DNA of 64,000 bases from Streptomyces gilvus (GTDB lineage: Bacteria > Actinomycetota > Actinomycetes > Streptomycetales > Streptomycetaceae), in the NCBI RefSeq assembly GCF_022513565.1, contig NZ_JAKWBE010000020.1:1-64000 (forward strand), written 5' to 3'. Below the pieces are notes generated by a model, which saw only the letters and a program-made list of their open reading frames with translations, ran no database searches and was not told the origin of the DNA. A program made the position numbers and the translations under genes. This document shows positions 37,826 through 46,917 of the stretch, piece after piece; position 1 is the stretch's first letter; every line of letters starts with the position of its first letter.

Positions 37826-38463
37826 AGTGTTCCGATCCAGTTGGTGAGGAGCTGGGCGCCGGCGTCGCCGGACTTCTCGGGGTGGAACTGGGTGGCCCAC
37901 AGGGCGCCGTTCTCCACGGCGGCCACGAAGGGCTTGCCGTGCGTCGACCAGGTGACCTTCGGGGCGTGCAGGGCGGGGTTGTGCGTCTCCAGGGACCAGT
38001 CGTGGACGGCGTAGGAGTGCACGAAGTAGAAGCGCGCGTCCGCGTCCAGGCCGGCGAACAGTTCGGAGCCGGCCGGCGCCTCGACGGTGTTCCAGCCCAT
38101 GTGGGGCACGATCTCGGCCTGCAGCGGCTCGACCGAGCCGGGCCACTCGTCGAGGCCCTCGCTCTCCACGCCGTGCTCGATGCCGCGCGCGAAGAGGATC
38201 TGCATGCCGACGCAGATGCCCATGACCGGGCGCCCGCCGGACAGCCGCCGGTCGACGATCCAGTCGCCGCGCGCCTCCTTCAGGCCCTGCATACAGGCGG
38301 CGAAGGCACCGACGCCCGGCACCAGTAGGCCGTCGGCGTTCATGGCCGTGTCGAAGTCACGCGTTATCTCGACGTCGGCCCCCACGCGCGCGAGGGCGCG
38401 CTCGGCGGAGCGGACGTTGCCGAAGCCGTAGTCGAAGACGACCACCTTCTTCGGTGCGCTCAA
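37822..38463 (-). CDS. hisH: Imidazole glycerol phosphate synthase glutaminase subunit
   Basis: A 213-residue class I glutamine amidotransferase feeding ammonia to HisF. The nucleophile is in [10 protein letters not shown] near residue 83, and the catalytic His/Glu in QFHPEKSG near the C-terminus. The start is a choice: the TTG at 38463 has GGAGG seven bases upstream and gives a TTGA overlap with the small gene before, like every other junction here. The GTG at 38469 lies directly against the same GGAGG and seems too close. Confidence 0.94.
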   Translation of the reverse strand: MSAPKKVVVFDYGFGNVRSAERALARVGADVEITRDFDTAMNADGLLVPGVGAFAACMQGLKEARGDWIVDRRLSGGRPVMGICVGMQILFARGIEHGVESEGLDEWPGSVEPLQAEIVPHMGWNTVEAPAGSELFAGLDADARFYFVHSYAVHDWSLETHNPALHAPKVTWSTHGKPFVAAVENGALWATQFHPEKSGDAGAQLLTNWIGTL

Positions 38464-38624
38464 TTCCACACCTCCAGCCGCATGATCCCCGCGACCAGGC
38501 ACATCGCGGCGCCGATGGACAGCAGCACGATCAGCTGCCTGGGCATCTTCTGCTTGACGAAGGAGATGATGCCGCCGACCAGGAAGAGGCCGACGACGAT
38601 CAGGATGGTCGACAGCCCGTTCAC
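38460..38624 (-). CDS. 54-residue two-helix membrane protein between hisB and hisH
   Basis: A small protein with two membrane helices ([19 protein letters not shown] and [19 protein letters not shown]) joined by a basic turn (KQKMPR). It starts with GTG overlapping the hisB stop as GTGA and ends overlapping the hisH start. It is conserved at this place in Streptomyces as far as I recall, but no function is known. It may not be a histidine enzyme at all, only co-expressed. Confidence 0.82.
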   Translation of the reverse strand: MNGLSTILIVVGLFLVGGIISFVKQKMPRQLIVLLSIGAAMCLVAGIMRLEVWN

Positions 38625-39214
38625 AGCGCGCCCTTCGTGGAGGGGAGGATGCCGGCCGCGCGCGGGTCGCGCTCGGAGGCGTAGCGCAGAGCCCGCGCCA
38701 GGGCCTTGAACTGGCACTCCACGATGTGGTGCGCGTTGCGGCCGTAGGGCACGTGCACGTGCAGCGCGATCTGGGCCTGGGCGACGAAGGACTCCAGGAT
38801 GTGCCGGGTCATCGTGGTGTCGTACTCGCCGATCATCGGCGCCATGTTCTCGGGCTCGGTGTGCACGAGGTAGGGGCGGCCGGACAGGTCCACGGTCACC
38901 TGGGCGAGGGACTCGTCCAGCGGGACCGTGCAGTTGCCGAAGCGGTAGATGCCCACCTTGTCGCCGAGCGCCTGCTTGAAGGCGGCGCCGAGGGCGAGGG
39001 CGGTGTCCTCGATGGTGTGGTGCGAGTCGATGTGCAGGTCGCCCTCGGTCTTCACGGTGAGGTCGAACAGACCGTGCCGGCCGAGCTGGTCGAGCATGTG
39101 GTCGTAGAAGCCGACGCCTGTCGACACGTCGACCTTGCCGCTGCCGTCGAGATCGATCTCGACGAGCACCGAGGTCTCCTTCGTCACCCGCTCCACGCGT
39201 CCTACGCGGCTCAT
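38621..39214 (-). CDS. hisB: Imidazoleglycerol-phosphate dehydratase
   Basis: A 197-residue Mn-dependent dehydratase without the phosphatase domain that enterobacterial HisB carries. Metal-binding motifs are [16 protein letters not shown] near residue 65 and GRNAHHIVE near residue 165. The ATG has GAAGGAG eight bases upstream, and its first bases overlap the hisC stop as ATGA. Confidence 0.97.
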   Translation of the reverse strand: MSRVGRVERVTKETSVLVEIDLDGSGKVDVSTGVGFYDHMLDQLGRHGLFDLTVKTEGDLHIDSHHTIEDTALALGAAFKQALGDKVGIYRFGNCTVPLDESLAQVTVDLSGRPYLVHTEPENMAPMIGEYDTTMTRHILESFVAQAQIALHVHVPYGRNAHHIVECQFKALARALRYASERDPRAAGILPSTKGAL

Positions 39215-40329
39215 GTGTTCTGCTCCTTCTTGAGTGCACGTACCGCGTCGAGGAACGCGTCGTTCTCCTCCGGGGTTCCGGCGGACACCCGCAGCCACCC
39301 CGGGATGCCGTTGTCCCGGACCAGGACACCCCGGTCGAGGATCTTCTGCCAGGCGGCGTGCGAGCCGCCCTCGCCGTCGAACCGCCCGAACTGCACGAAG
39401 TTCGCGTCGGACTCCACGACCTCGTAGCCGGCCGCGCGCAGCTCGGCGACCAGCCGGTCCCGCTCCGCCTTGAGCTGCTCGACGTACTTCAGCAGCGTGT
39501 CGGTGTGCTCCAGGGCGGCCAGCGCGGTCGCCTGGGTGACCGCGGAGAGGTGGTACGGCAGCCGTACGAGCTGGACGGCGTCGACGACGGCCGGGTGCGC
39601 GGCGAGATAGCCGAGCCGCAGCCCCGCCGCGCCGAAGGCCTTCGACATCGTGCGGGAGACGACGAGGTTCGGCCGGCCCTCGATGAGCGGCAGCAGCGAG
39701 TCGCCGTGGCTGAACTCGATGTACGCCTCGTCCACGACGACCATGGACGGCTTCGCCGCCTGCGCGGCCTCGTACAGCGCGAGGACCGTCTCGGGCGGAA
39801 CGGCATTGCCCGTGGGGTTGTTGGGGGTGGTGACGAAGACGACGTCCGGCTCGTTCTCGGCGATCCACCGCTCGGCGGCTGCGAGGTCGATGGTGAAGTC
39901 CTCGTTGCGGGGACCGGAGATCCAGCCCGTGCCGGTGCCGCGTGCGATGAGCGCGTGCATCGAGTACGACGGCTCGAAGCCGATCGCCGTACGGCCCGGT
40001 CCGCCGAAGGTCTGCAGCAGCTGCTGGATGACCTCGTTGGAGCCGTTCGCCGCCCAGACGTTGGCCAGGCCCACCTCGTGGCCGGAGGTGTTCGTCAGGT
40101 ACTCGGCGAGGCGGGTGCGCAATTCGACCGCGTCCCGGTCGGGGTAGCGGTTGAGGTCGCGGGCGGCCTCGCGGACGCGCTCGGCGATCCGCTCGACCAG
40201 CGGCTCGGGCAGCGGGTAGGGGTTCTCGTTCGTGTTCAGCCGTACGGGGACGTCCAACTGGGGCGCGCCGTAAGGGGACTTGCCGCGCAGCTCGTCCCGT
40301 ACGGGGAGATCGTCGATTCCGAGGTTCAC
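39211..40329 (-). CDS. hisC: Histidinol-phosphate aminotransferase
   Basis: A 372-residue PLP aminotransferase of fold I. It has [13 protein letters not shown] near residue 35, the asparagine motif TTPNNPTGN near residue 165, VVDEAYIEF, the PLP lysine in [17 protein letters not shown] near residue 230, and the C-terminal arginine region PGWLRVSAG. The GTG start overlaps the hisD stop as GTGA. Confidence 0.97.
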   Translation of the reverse strand: MNLGIDDLPVRDELRGKSPYGAPQLDVPVRLNTNENPYPLPEPLVERIAERVREAARDLNRYPDRDAVELRTRLAEYLTNTSGHEVGLANVWAANGSNEVIQQLLQTFGGPGRTAIGFEPSYSMHALIARGTGTGWISGPRNEDFTIDLAAAERWIAENEPDVVFVTTPNNPTGNAVPPETVLALYEAAQAAKPSMVVVDEAYIEFSHGDSLLPLIEGRPNLVVSRTMSKAFGAAGLRLGYLAAHPAVVDAVQLVRLPYHLSAVTQATALAALEHTDTLLKYVEQLKAERDRLVAELRAAGYEVVESDANFVQFGRFDGEGGSHAAWQKILDRGVLVRDNGIPGWLRVSAGTPEENDAFLDAVRALKKEQNT

Positions 40330-41651
40330 TTGCTCGTCGGTACCTTCCAGCCGAACCTTGCCTTGACCGCCGCGCCGTGCGCCGGCAGGTCCTCCGCCTC
40401 CGCCAGCGTGACCACGTGGTGCGCGACCTCGGCCAGCGCGTCCTTGGTGTAGTCGACGATGTGGATGCCGCGCAGGAAGGACTGGACGGACAGGCCCGAG
40501 GAGTGGCAGGCGCAACCGCCGGTGGGCAGGACGTGGTTGGAGCCGGCCGCGTAGTCGCCCAGCGACACCGGGGCCCAGGGGCCGATGAAGATCGCGCCGG
40601 CGTTCTTCACCCGGTCGGCCACGGCGGCCGCGTCGGCCGTCTGGATCTCCAGGTGCTCGGCGCCGTAGGCGTCGACCACCCGCAGCCCCTCCTCGACGCC
40701 GTCGACGAGGACGATCGCGGACTGGCGGCCCTTGAGGGCCGGGACGATCCGGTCCTCGATGTGCTTGGTGGCCGCGACCTGCGGCTCCAGCTCCTTCTCC
40801 ACCGCGTCCGCGAGCGCGACGGAGTCGGTGACCAGGACGGCGGCGGCGAGCGGGTCGTGCTCGGCCTGGCTGATCAGGTCGGAGGCCACGTGCACGGGGT
40901 CGGCCGTGTCGTCCGCGAGGATCGCGATCTCGGTGGGGCCGGCCTCGGCGTCGATGCCGATCTTGCCGGTGAAGTAGCGCTTGGCGGCGGCGACCCAGAT
41001 GTTGCCGGGGCCGGTGACCATGTTGGCGGGCGGGCAGGACTCGGTGCCGTGCGCGAACATCGCGACGGCGGTGGCGCCGCCGGCCGCGTACACCTCGTCG
41101 ACGCCGAGCAGGGCGCAGGCGGCGAGGATCGTCGGGTGCGGGAGGCCGCCGAACTCGGCCTGGGCGGGCGAGGCGAGGGCGACGGACGGGACGCCGGCCT
41201 CCTGGGCGGGGACGACGTTCATGACCACGGAGGACGGGTAGACCGACCGGCCGCCCGGCGCGTACAGCCCGACCCGCTCGACCGGCACCCACTTCTCGGT
41301 GACCGTGCCGCCCGGTACGACCTGGGTGGTGTGGGTGGTGCGGCGCTGCTCGCGGTGGACGAGACGGGCCCGCCGGATGGACTCCTCCAGGGCCGCGCGG
41401 ACCGCCGGGTCGAGCTCGTCGAGGGCCTTCGCGAGGGCTTCGGCCGGCACCCGCACCTGGTCGAGCCTGACCCCGTCGAACTTCTCCGCGAAGTCGATCA
41501 GCGCCGCGTCGCCCCGATGATGCACGGCCTCGCAGATCGGACGCACCTTCTCGAGGGCGGCCTGAACGTCGAAGTCGGCGCGGGGCAGCAGGTCGCGCAG
41601 GGCGGGCCCTTCGGGGAGGGCGTCGCCGCGCAGGTCGATTCGGGAGATCAC
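40326..41651 (-). CDS. hisD: Histidinol dehydrogenase
   Basis: A 441-residue zinc enzyme that oxidises histidinol to histidine in two NAD steps. It has [14 protein letters not shown] and [11 protein letters not shown] near residue 240, SQAEHDPLA near residue 265, and the catalytic pair in EHLEIQT near residue 335. The GTG at 41651 is the expected start (SRIDLRG), with only a weak GAGAG upstream. It heads the his operon and is divergent from the pentapeptide-like gene. Confidence 0.96.
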   Translation of the reverse strand: MISRIDLRGDALPEGPALRDLLPRADFDVQAALEKVRPICEAVHHRGDAALIDFAEKFDGVRLDQVRVPAEALAKALDELDPAVRAALEESIRRARLVHREQRRTTHTTQVVPGGTVTEKWVPVERVGLYAPGGRSVYPSSVVMNVVPAQEAGVPSVALASPAQAEFGGLPHPTILAACALLGVDEVYAAGGATAVAMFAHGTESCPPANMVTGPGNIWVAAAKRYFTGKIGIDAEAGPTEIAILADDTADPVHVASDLISQAEHDPLAAAVLVTDSVALADAVEKELEPQVAATKHIEDRIVPALKGRQSAIVLVDGVEEGLRVVDAYGAEHLEIQTADAAAVADRVKNAGAIFIGPWAPVSLGDYAAGSNHVLPTGGCACHSSGLSVQSFLRGIHIVDYTKDALAEVAHHVVTLAEAEDLPAHGAAVKARFGWKVPTSK

Positions 41652-41692
41652 GGTGTTAATTCTCTCAGACCCGGGTTGGCCGTCGTCCGCGC

Positions 41693-41709
41693 GTATCAAT
41701 GGCTGATAC
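41693..41709. promoter_or_regulatory. Inverted repeat upstream of hisD
   Basis: GTATCA/TGATAC perfect arms with a five-base centre lie 42-58 nt before the hisD GTG, in the 159-nt region shared with the divergent gene at 41811. It is AT-rich compared with its surroundings. It is a candidate operator for his control. Confidence 0.45.
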
Positions 41710-41810
41710 ACAACGGCCCCGGAACCCGGAAGATCGCCCTCACGTCCAGTGATTCGGGAGTTACGCAACGGGCATCACCCGCTGTGCGAACACACAGGAC
41801 TGGAGGAGTT

Positions 41811-43388
41811 GTGACCGAGGGGGCCGGCCTGCGTGCCGGGGACCTGCCGGACGATCTGACCGCCGCCGAGGCCGGCATGTGGCAGGCGTTCCGCAACGGC
41901 AGTGTGTACGACCTCAGCAGCGGGGACGCGGTTGTCGACGATCCGCACGGCGGGCGCCCCTGGGGGCCCGAGCGGACCGTGCGGGCGCGGATCGTGTGCT
42001 GGCTGCTGCTCGACGGCCCGCCCGCGCTCGCGGGCCGGGTGTCCTCGCTGAAGCTGCGCGGGGTGCGGATCAGCGGCACGCTCGACCTCGCCGGCGGGAT
42101 CGTCGTGCCGTACGTCGAGCTGCGCGGCTGCCGTTTCGAGCGGGAGGTGCTGCTGCCGGAGGCCCGGTTCACCACCATGCGCATGATCGACTGCTCGGTG
42201 CCGCGCCTGGAGGCGGCCCGCGTCCACACCGAGGGCGACCTGCATCTCCCGCGCTGCCGGTTCCTGGGCGGCGTGCGGCTGACCGACGCCCACATCGGCA
42301 CCGACCTGATGCTCAACCAGGCCGTCGTCCACCCCGACCGCAGCGGCCGCTCCATCGCCGCCGACGGCATGACCGTGGGCCAGGACCTCCAGGCCGAGCT
42401 GCTGGAGTCGAACGGTGAGCTGAGGCTGCGCAGCGCCAAGGTCGGCGTCAGCCTGAGCCTGCGCGGCGCCCGGCTGGCCAACCCGTACGGCCGGCTCGCG
42501 CTGAACGCGCCCCAGCTGACCGTGGAGCGCACGATGTACCTGACGCCGGCGGGCGTCGGCGCCTCGATGGTCAGCGGGGCGACGCCCGCGCGCGGGACGC
42601 GCATCCAGCGCTTCGAGTGCCAGGGCGGCATCCGGCTGGACGACGGGCGCTTCGGGGACGCGGTGGACCTGGAGCGGGCCCGGTTCACCCTCACCGACGA
42701 CCAGGAGCTGTCGCTGCGCCGGGTGCAGACGCCCGAGCTGCGCTTCCTCGGCGAGCGGCCGCAGCGCGGGAAGGTGGTGCTGTCGGGGGCGCGGGTGGTC
42801 AACCTGATCGACCGGGCGAGCGCCTGGCCCGGCCCGGGGAATCTGCACATGGGCGGCTTCCAGTACGAGAACCTCGTACCGCAGGGGCCCTTCCCGCTTC
42901 AGGAGCGGCTGGACTGGGTGGCCGCGGCGACCGCCGAGTACAACCCGGAGCCGTACGAGCGGCTGGCCTCCGTGCTGCGGGCCGGCGGCGAGGACGAGGA
43001 CGCGCGTGAGGTGCTGCTGGCCAAGCAGCGCCGGCGCCGGGAGAGCCTGCCGCCGGCGGCCAAGCTGTGGGGGTACGCGCAGGACTGGACGGTGGCGTAC
43101 GGGTACCGGCCGGGGCGGGCCGCGGTGTGGATGGCGGTGCTGTGGGCGGCGGGCTCGCTGGCCTTCGCGCACGCGAGCCATCCGCCGTTGCAGCCCGGGG
43201 CGCATCCGCCGTGGAACCCGGCGCTGTTCGCCCTGGACCTGCTGCTTCCCGTCATCGACCTGGGCCAGGTCGGCGTCTGGCAGCTCAGCGGGGGCTGGCA
43301 GTGGCTGGCCGCGGCGATGGTCCTGCTGGGCTGGATCCTGGCCACGACGGTGGCCGCGGGGGCGACCCGGCTGCTGCGCCGGAACTGA
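41811..43388 (+). CDS. Membrane protein with pentapeptide-like repeat domain
   Basis: A 525-residue protein. Residues 75-350 form a repeated right-handed helix-like region with regular LRG(V/A)R(I/L)SGTLDL units (LKLRGVRISGTLDLAGG, LELRGCRFEREV, LRLRSAKVGVSLSLRGA). After a linker come two membrane helices at about 450-520 (AVWMAVLWAAGSLAFAHA, WQWLAAAMVLLGWILATTV). It is probably anchored with the helix on one side of the membrane. Genomes of this genus often label it oxidoreductase without motif support. The GTG has GGAGGAG upstream. Function unknown. Confidence 0.8.
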   Translation: MTEGAGLRAGDLPDDLTAAEAGMWQAFRNGSVYDLSSGDAVVDDPHGGRPWGPERTVRARIVCWLLLDGPPALAGRVSSLKLRGVRISGTLDLAGGIVVPYVELRGCRFEREVLLPEARFTTMRMIDCSVPRLEAARVHTEGDLHLPRCRFLGGVRLTDAHIGTDLMLNQAVVHPDRSGRSIAADGMTVGQDLQAELLESNGELRLRSAKVGVSLSLRGARLANPYGRLALNAPQLTVERTMYLTPAGVGASMVSGATPARGTRIQRFECQGGIRLDDGRFGDAVDLERARFTLTDDQELSLRRVQTPELRFLGERPQRGKVVLSGARVVNLIDRASAWPGPGNLHMGGFQYENLVPQGPFPLQERLDWVAAATAEYNPEPYERLASVLRAGGEDEDAREVLLAKQRRRRESLPPAAKLWGYAQDWTVAYGYRPGRAAVWMAVLWAAGSLAFAHASHPPLQPGAHPPWNPALFALDLLLPVIDLGQVGVWQLSGGWQWLAAAMVLLGWILATTVAAGATRLLRRN

Positions 43389-43517
43389 TCATCACAGGAC
43401 GTACACCACTCGGACAGTTGTTGAACATCGTACTTTTACGCGGACTTGACCGCGCGGCATACAACTTTCCGGAACTTGCCCATTCCGTCTGGCGCAGCCT
43501 TGACCAGCGGCCTTTCA

Positions 43518-44573
43518 ATGGTCGACACCATGGCTCTGCTGCACCCCTTCAGCCGCACGGCCCGGACCTCCCGGACCGCGCCGCGCCCCGCCTCCTCCGC
43601 GCCGCCCGCGGACGCCTCGGGCCTGCCCGCCGACGACGAGGTGCTGCTCGACGCGCCCGACGACCACCTCGGCGCCACGCTGGTCGCGGCCGCCCGCGGC
43701 GAGTACGCGCCCGCGTCCGAGCTGCTGGCCGGCACGCGCGTGCGTGCCGAGTGGGAGTACCGCGACCGGTACGCGAGAAGGCTGACGGCGTTCGCGCGCT
43801 CGCGCGGCGAGTGGCTGGAGCGCTGGTACGCCGAGACCCCCGAGGACCCGGACGTGCTGCTGCTGCGGGCCCAGCTCGCGGTGGACCACGCCTGGGTCTC
43901 ACCGGCCCGCGCTGAGCTGCTGCGGGACGTGAGCCCGCTGATCACGGCCGCCGCGCGGGGCGACGACCGCGACCCGGTGCCGTGGCGGATCGCGCTGGAC
44001 CACGCGCGCGGGACCGGCGCCGGGCACAAGTACTTCTCCGAGCTGTGGGAGGCGGCCCTGCGCCGCGCCCCGCTGCACTACGGCTGCCACGCGGCCGCCC
44101 TGCGCTATCTGGCCGCCTCCTGGCACCACTCCCACCAGGAGTGCTTCGACTTCGCCGACCGGGCCGCGCAGGACGCCCCGCCGGACTCCCTGATCCAGGC
44201 GCTGCCCTCGCGGGCGGCCTTCGGCTACCTGACCGACGGCTGCGCGGTGGAGGTGCCCCGTGAGCGGCTCGACGCGGCCGCCGACCGGGCGATCGCGCTG
44301 TCGGCCCGCTTCCCGGCGGCGGACCCATGGCCGTCGGAGATCCGCAACAAGCTCACCTATGTCCTCGTACGCCTGGAACGCTGGCAGGAGGCGCTGGACC
44401 AGCTGCGGCTGATCGGCCCGTACGCCACGTCCTTCCCCTGGATCCACCTGTCCGAGGACCCCCTGGCGTTCTTCCTGAAGATGCGCGCCGAGGTCCGCGC
44501 GCGGGTGGCTCAGCAGGCTCCCGGAGGTCCGCGGTCCGAGCGGGTCGAACGCGCACACTCCCGCGACCACTAG
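43518..44573 (+). CDS. Tetratricopeptide-like soluble protein
   Basis: A 351-residue, alpha-helical soluble protein with no signal peptide. An Ala/Pro/Ser-rich head of about 45 residues precedes helices of the kind ERWYAETPEDPDVLLLRAQLAV, LERWQEALDQLRLIGPY, which read like degenerate TPR repeats. The start is uncertain: ATG 43518 and ATG 43530 are both possible and neither has a clear ribosome site. It is separated from the next gene by 11 bases, so it forms a unit with the Lon-domain and YbaK genes. The 129 nt before it may hold a promoter (AT-rich at 43410-43440). I do not recognise a function. Confidence 0.75.
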   Translation: MVDTMALLHPFSRTARTSRTAPRPASSAPPADASGLPADDEVLLDAPDDHLGATLVAAARGEYAPASELLAGTRVRAEWEYRDRYARRLTAFARSRGEWLERWYAETPEDPDVLLLRAQLAVDHAWVSPARAELLRDVSPLITAAARGDDRDPVPWRIALDHARGTGAGHKYFSELWEAALRRAPLHYGCHAAALRYLAASWHHSHQECFDFADRAAQDAPPDSLIQALPSRAAFGYLTDGCAVEVPRERLDAAADRAIALSARFPAADPWPSEIRNKLTYVLVRLERWQEALDQLRLIGPYATSFPWIHLSEDPLAFFLKMRAEVRARVAQQAPGGPRSERVERAHSRDH

Positions 44574-44584
44574 GCTTCTGCGTC

Positions 44585-45325
44585 GTGACCACCGTCCGCC
44601 TTCCGCTCTTCCCGCTGAACTCGGTGCTGTTCCCGGGCCTCGTCCTGCCGCTCAACGTGTTCGAGGAGCGGTATCGCGCCATGATGCGCGAGCTGCTCAA
44701 GACGCCCGAGGAGGAGCCGCGCCGGTTCGCCGTCGTGGCGATCCGCGACGGCCACGAGGTCGCGCCGAGCGCGCCCGGCATGCCGGATCCCACGGCCGTG
44801 CCCGAGCGCGGCCCCGCGGCGGGCTTCGGCCCGGACCCCGCGAAGTCCTTCCACGCGGTGGGCTGTGTCGCGGACGCGGCGACGATCCGGGAGCGGGCGG
44901 ACGGCACGTTCGAGGTGCTGGCGACCGGGACCAACCGGGTGCGTCTGCTCTCCGTCGACACCTCGGGTCCGTTCCTGACGGCGGAGCTGGAGGAGCTCGC
45001 GGAGGAGCAGGGCGACGAGGCCGGCGCGATCGCCGAAGGGGTGCTGCGGGCGTTCCGCCAGTACCAGAAGCGGCTGGCGGGCGCGCGGGAGCGCTCGCTG
45101 TCGACGGGCGCCGACCTGCCCGACGAGCCGTCGGTCGTCTCCTACCTGGTGGCGGCCGCGATGATGCTGGACACCCCGACCAAGCAACGGCTGCTGCAGG
45201 CGCCGGACACGGCCTCGCGGCTGCGCGACGAACTGAAACTCCTTCGCTCCGAGACGGCGATCATCCGTAACCTGCCGTCACTGCCGGCGTCGGAGCTGAC
45301 GCGCGGGCAGACCAGCCTCAACTGA
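44585..45325 (+). CDS. Lon N-terminal substrate-binding domain protein
   Basis: A 246-residue protein consisting of the Lon protease N-terminal (LON substrate-binding) domain alone. It starts LPLFPLNSVLFPGLVLPLNVFEERY, the diagnostic motif, and has VGCVADAATIRERADG and ATGTNRVRLLS. There is no AAA or protease part. It might bind unfolded proteins or act as an adaptor. The start is a GTG. A 19-base gap leads to the ybaK gene. Confidence 0.88.
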   Translation: MTTVRLPLFPLNSVLFPGLVLPLNVFEERYRAMMRELLKTPEEEPRRFAVVAIRDGHEVAPSAPGMPDPTAVPERGPAAGFGPDPAKSFHAVGCVADAATIRERADGTFEVLATGTNRVRLLSVDTSGPFLTAELEELAEEQGDEAGAIAEGVLRAFRQYQKRLAGARERSLSTGADLPDEPSVVSYLVAAAMMLDTPTKQRLLQAPDTASRLRDELKLLRSETAIIRNLPSLPASELTRGQTSLN

Positions 45326-45344
45326 CGACACAGCGAAGGCCGCG

Positions 45345-45848
45345 ATGGCGAAGAAGTCCAAGAAGTCCCAGCAGCCGGGCGGCACTCCGGCGACGGTGGC
45401 GCTGACCTCGGCCGGGGTGCCGTACACGATCCACGCCTACGACCACGACCCCGCCCACCCCTCCTACGGCGAGGAGGCGGCCGAGGCCATGGGCGTCTCA
45501 CCGGACCGCGTCTTCAAGACCCTGGTGGCGGACGTGGACGGCGCCCTGACGGTCGCCGTCGTCCCGGTGGCGGGGTCCCTGGACCTGAAGGCCCTGGCCT
45601 CGGCGGTGGGCGGCAAGCGGGCGGCGATGGCGGACCCGGCCCTCGCCGAGCGCACCACGGGCTACGTCCGGGGCGGTATCTCGCCCCTGGGCCAGCGCAA
45701 GCGGCTCCCGACGGTCCTGGACGCCTCGGCCTCCGCGCACGCCACGATCTGCGTCTCCGCGGGCCGCAGGGGCCTGGAGGTGGAGCTGACCCCCGAGGAC
45801 CTGGCGAAGCTCACGGACGCGGTGGTGGCCCCCATCGGGCGTGCGTGA
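45345..45848 (+). CDS. ybaK: YbaK-type Cys-tRNA(Pro)/aminoacyl-tRNA deacylase
   Basis: A 167-residue editing protein of the YbaK/EbsC group that hydrolyses mischarged Cys-tRNA(Pro). It has the catalytic lysine in VFKTLVADVDG near residue 58, and GYVRGGISPLGQRKRLPTVLD near residue 110, the signature stretch. The first 12 residues are a lysine-rich head. It is in a row with the Lon-domain gene and the bL37-like gene, all of which serve translation or protein quality. Confidence 0.9.
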   Translation: MAKKSKKSQQPGGTPATVALTSAGVPYTIHAYDHDPAHPSYGEEAAEAMGVSPDRVFKTLVADVDGALTVAVVPVAGSLDLKALASAVGGKRAAMADPALAERTTGYVRGGISPLGQRKRLPTVLDASASAHATICVSAGRRGLEVELTPEDLAKLTDAVVAPIGRA

Positions 45849-45889
45849 CCCCTCGACGACCCCGGCTCGTTCGGTTAAGAACGAGGGAC

Positions 45890-45964
45890 ATGTCGAAGAA
45901 AACGCGGAAACGCAAATGGCGCACCAAGAAGGGCCACTCCAACCACGGCCACCGTCCGGCATGA
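45890..45964 (+). CDS. 24-residue basic protein, probably ribosomal protein bL37
   Basis: An ATG-started frame of 24 codons. It opens MSKKTRKRKWR and ends SNHGHRPA, giving ten Lys/Arg and the NHGxRP motif. This is the pattern and exact length of bL37, the tiny protein found in mycobacterial 50S subunits. GAGGGAC sits immediately before the ATG. It lies 41 nt after ybaK and just ahead of a stem-loop. Too short for usual gene finders. No function could be shown without expression data, but the family match is specific. Confidence 0.78.
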   Translation: MSKKTRKRKWRTKKGHSNHGHRPA

Positions 45965-45986
45965 TCCCCAGGCCCGTCGCGAAAGC

Positions 45987-46010
45987 CCCGTCGTCCGCCC
46001 GGACGGCGGG
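45987..46010 (+). terminator. Terminator after the bL37-like gene
   Basis: CCCGTCGTCC and GGACGGCGGG pair around GCCC with a single T-G wobble, 23 nt past the small gene stop. Confidence 0.65.
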
Positions 46011-46101
46011 CCCCGAAGCCCACGGAGCGTGCTCTCCGCGCCCCGGACGCGAGCCGGGGTGCGGGATGCGCCCGGCTTTGTGCCCGGTGCGGTGAGTGGA
46101 G

Positions 46102-46121
46102 GCCCCCCCTCTCCGGGGGGC
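46102..46121. terminator. Stem-loop between convergent operons
   Basis: GCCCCCC and GGGGGGC with a six-base loop. It is 43 nt past the stop of the leftward membrane gene at 46164 and can serve that strand. No gene is visible in 46011-46163. Confidence 0.6.
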
Positions 46122-46163
46122 GTGCCGGGCGTCGCCGCGCAGGCAGGGGTTTCGCGGCGGGCC

Positions 46164-46883
46164 CTACGACAGCGGAGCCCCGTGCGGATTCGTCTGGGCG
46201 GGGTTCTGTTGGTACGGGTCCGGGTCGCGGGGGCCGAACAGGGCGGTCAGGCCGAGGTGGACCACCAGCGCTGCCAGTGACCAGGCCAGCAACGCGCCCT
46301 TCGCGCCCAGCTTCAGCGGCGCCGGGAAGGTGACGCCGTTGCCGACCTGCTTGGCGTGCGCGATCACGTCCTGCGTGGGCCCGAGCCACACGCCCAGCCG
46401 CCAGGCCAGCAGGGATCCCAGCAGCCCGCCGACGCCGAGCGCCACCACCAGGGGGATCCCGCCGCGCCGGCGCACCAGGAACACGACGAGAGCGCTCACC
46501 ACTCCGAAGGCCAGCGCGAGCAGTGTGAACGTGCCGTCCACGCCTATCGCCTGCTCCCCCTCGCTGTCGGCGAGGTAGACGATCCAGCGCTTGTTGACCA
46601 TGTCCCCGACGAGCGGCACCTGCGGGGCGAGCCACCACCACAGCACCCCGAGCAGCACCCCTCCGAGCGCCACCGCGACCGTGATCAGGGCGGCCTCGCG
46701 CACTTCGGTCTTCATCCCGGGGCCGTCCTGTCCGTACGTGCCGTCCCACAGGTGGTCATGGCCCGAGGGCACCGCGGGTCCCCCGGCAGGCACCTGCCAG
46801 GCCTGCTGCGGCGCGGGCGAACCCTGGGAAGACTGCGAGGACTGTTCATGGGGCGGCGGAGGCGGAGTCAACGGTGCGGTCAC
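46164..46883 (-). CDS. Proline-rich membrane protein (DUF2567-like)
   Basis: A 239-residue protein. A 60-residue Pro/Gln/Ser-rich head is followed by four membrane helices (ALITVAVALGGVLLGVLWWW, FTLLALAFGVVSALVVFLV, IPLVVALGVGGLLGSLLAW, LLAWSLAALVVHLGLTALF). The outer loop between helices 1 and 2 has NKRWIVYLADSEGEQA. It looks like the DUF2567 family, though I am not sure. The GTG start is 34 bases past the permease stop, so it is the last gene of the ABC operon. Confidence 0.75.
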   Translation of the reverse strand: MTAPLTPPPPPHEQSSQSSQGSPAPQQAWQVPAGGPAVPSGHDHLWDGTYGQDGPGMKTEVREAALITVAVALGGVLLGVLWWWLAPQVPLVGDMVNKRWIVYLADSEGEQAIGVDGTFTLLALAFGVVSALVVFLVRRRGGIPLVVALGVGGLLGSLLAWRLGVWLGPTQDVIAHAKQVGNGVTFPAPLKLGAKGALLAWSLAALVVHLGLTALFGPRDPDPYQQNPAQTNPHGAPLS

Positions 46884-46917
46884 CCTGCCATCGTGCCAGG
46901 CCCGCCTGTGCGGCGCG

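Noticed and set aside
46011-46163. Small genes in the GC-rich gap after bL37
   Set aside because: Frames there lack ribosome sites and overlap the two stem-loops.
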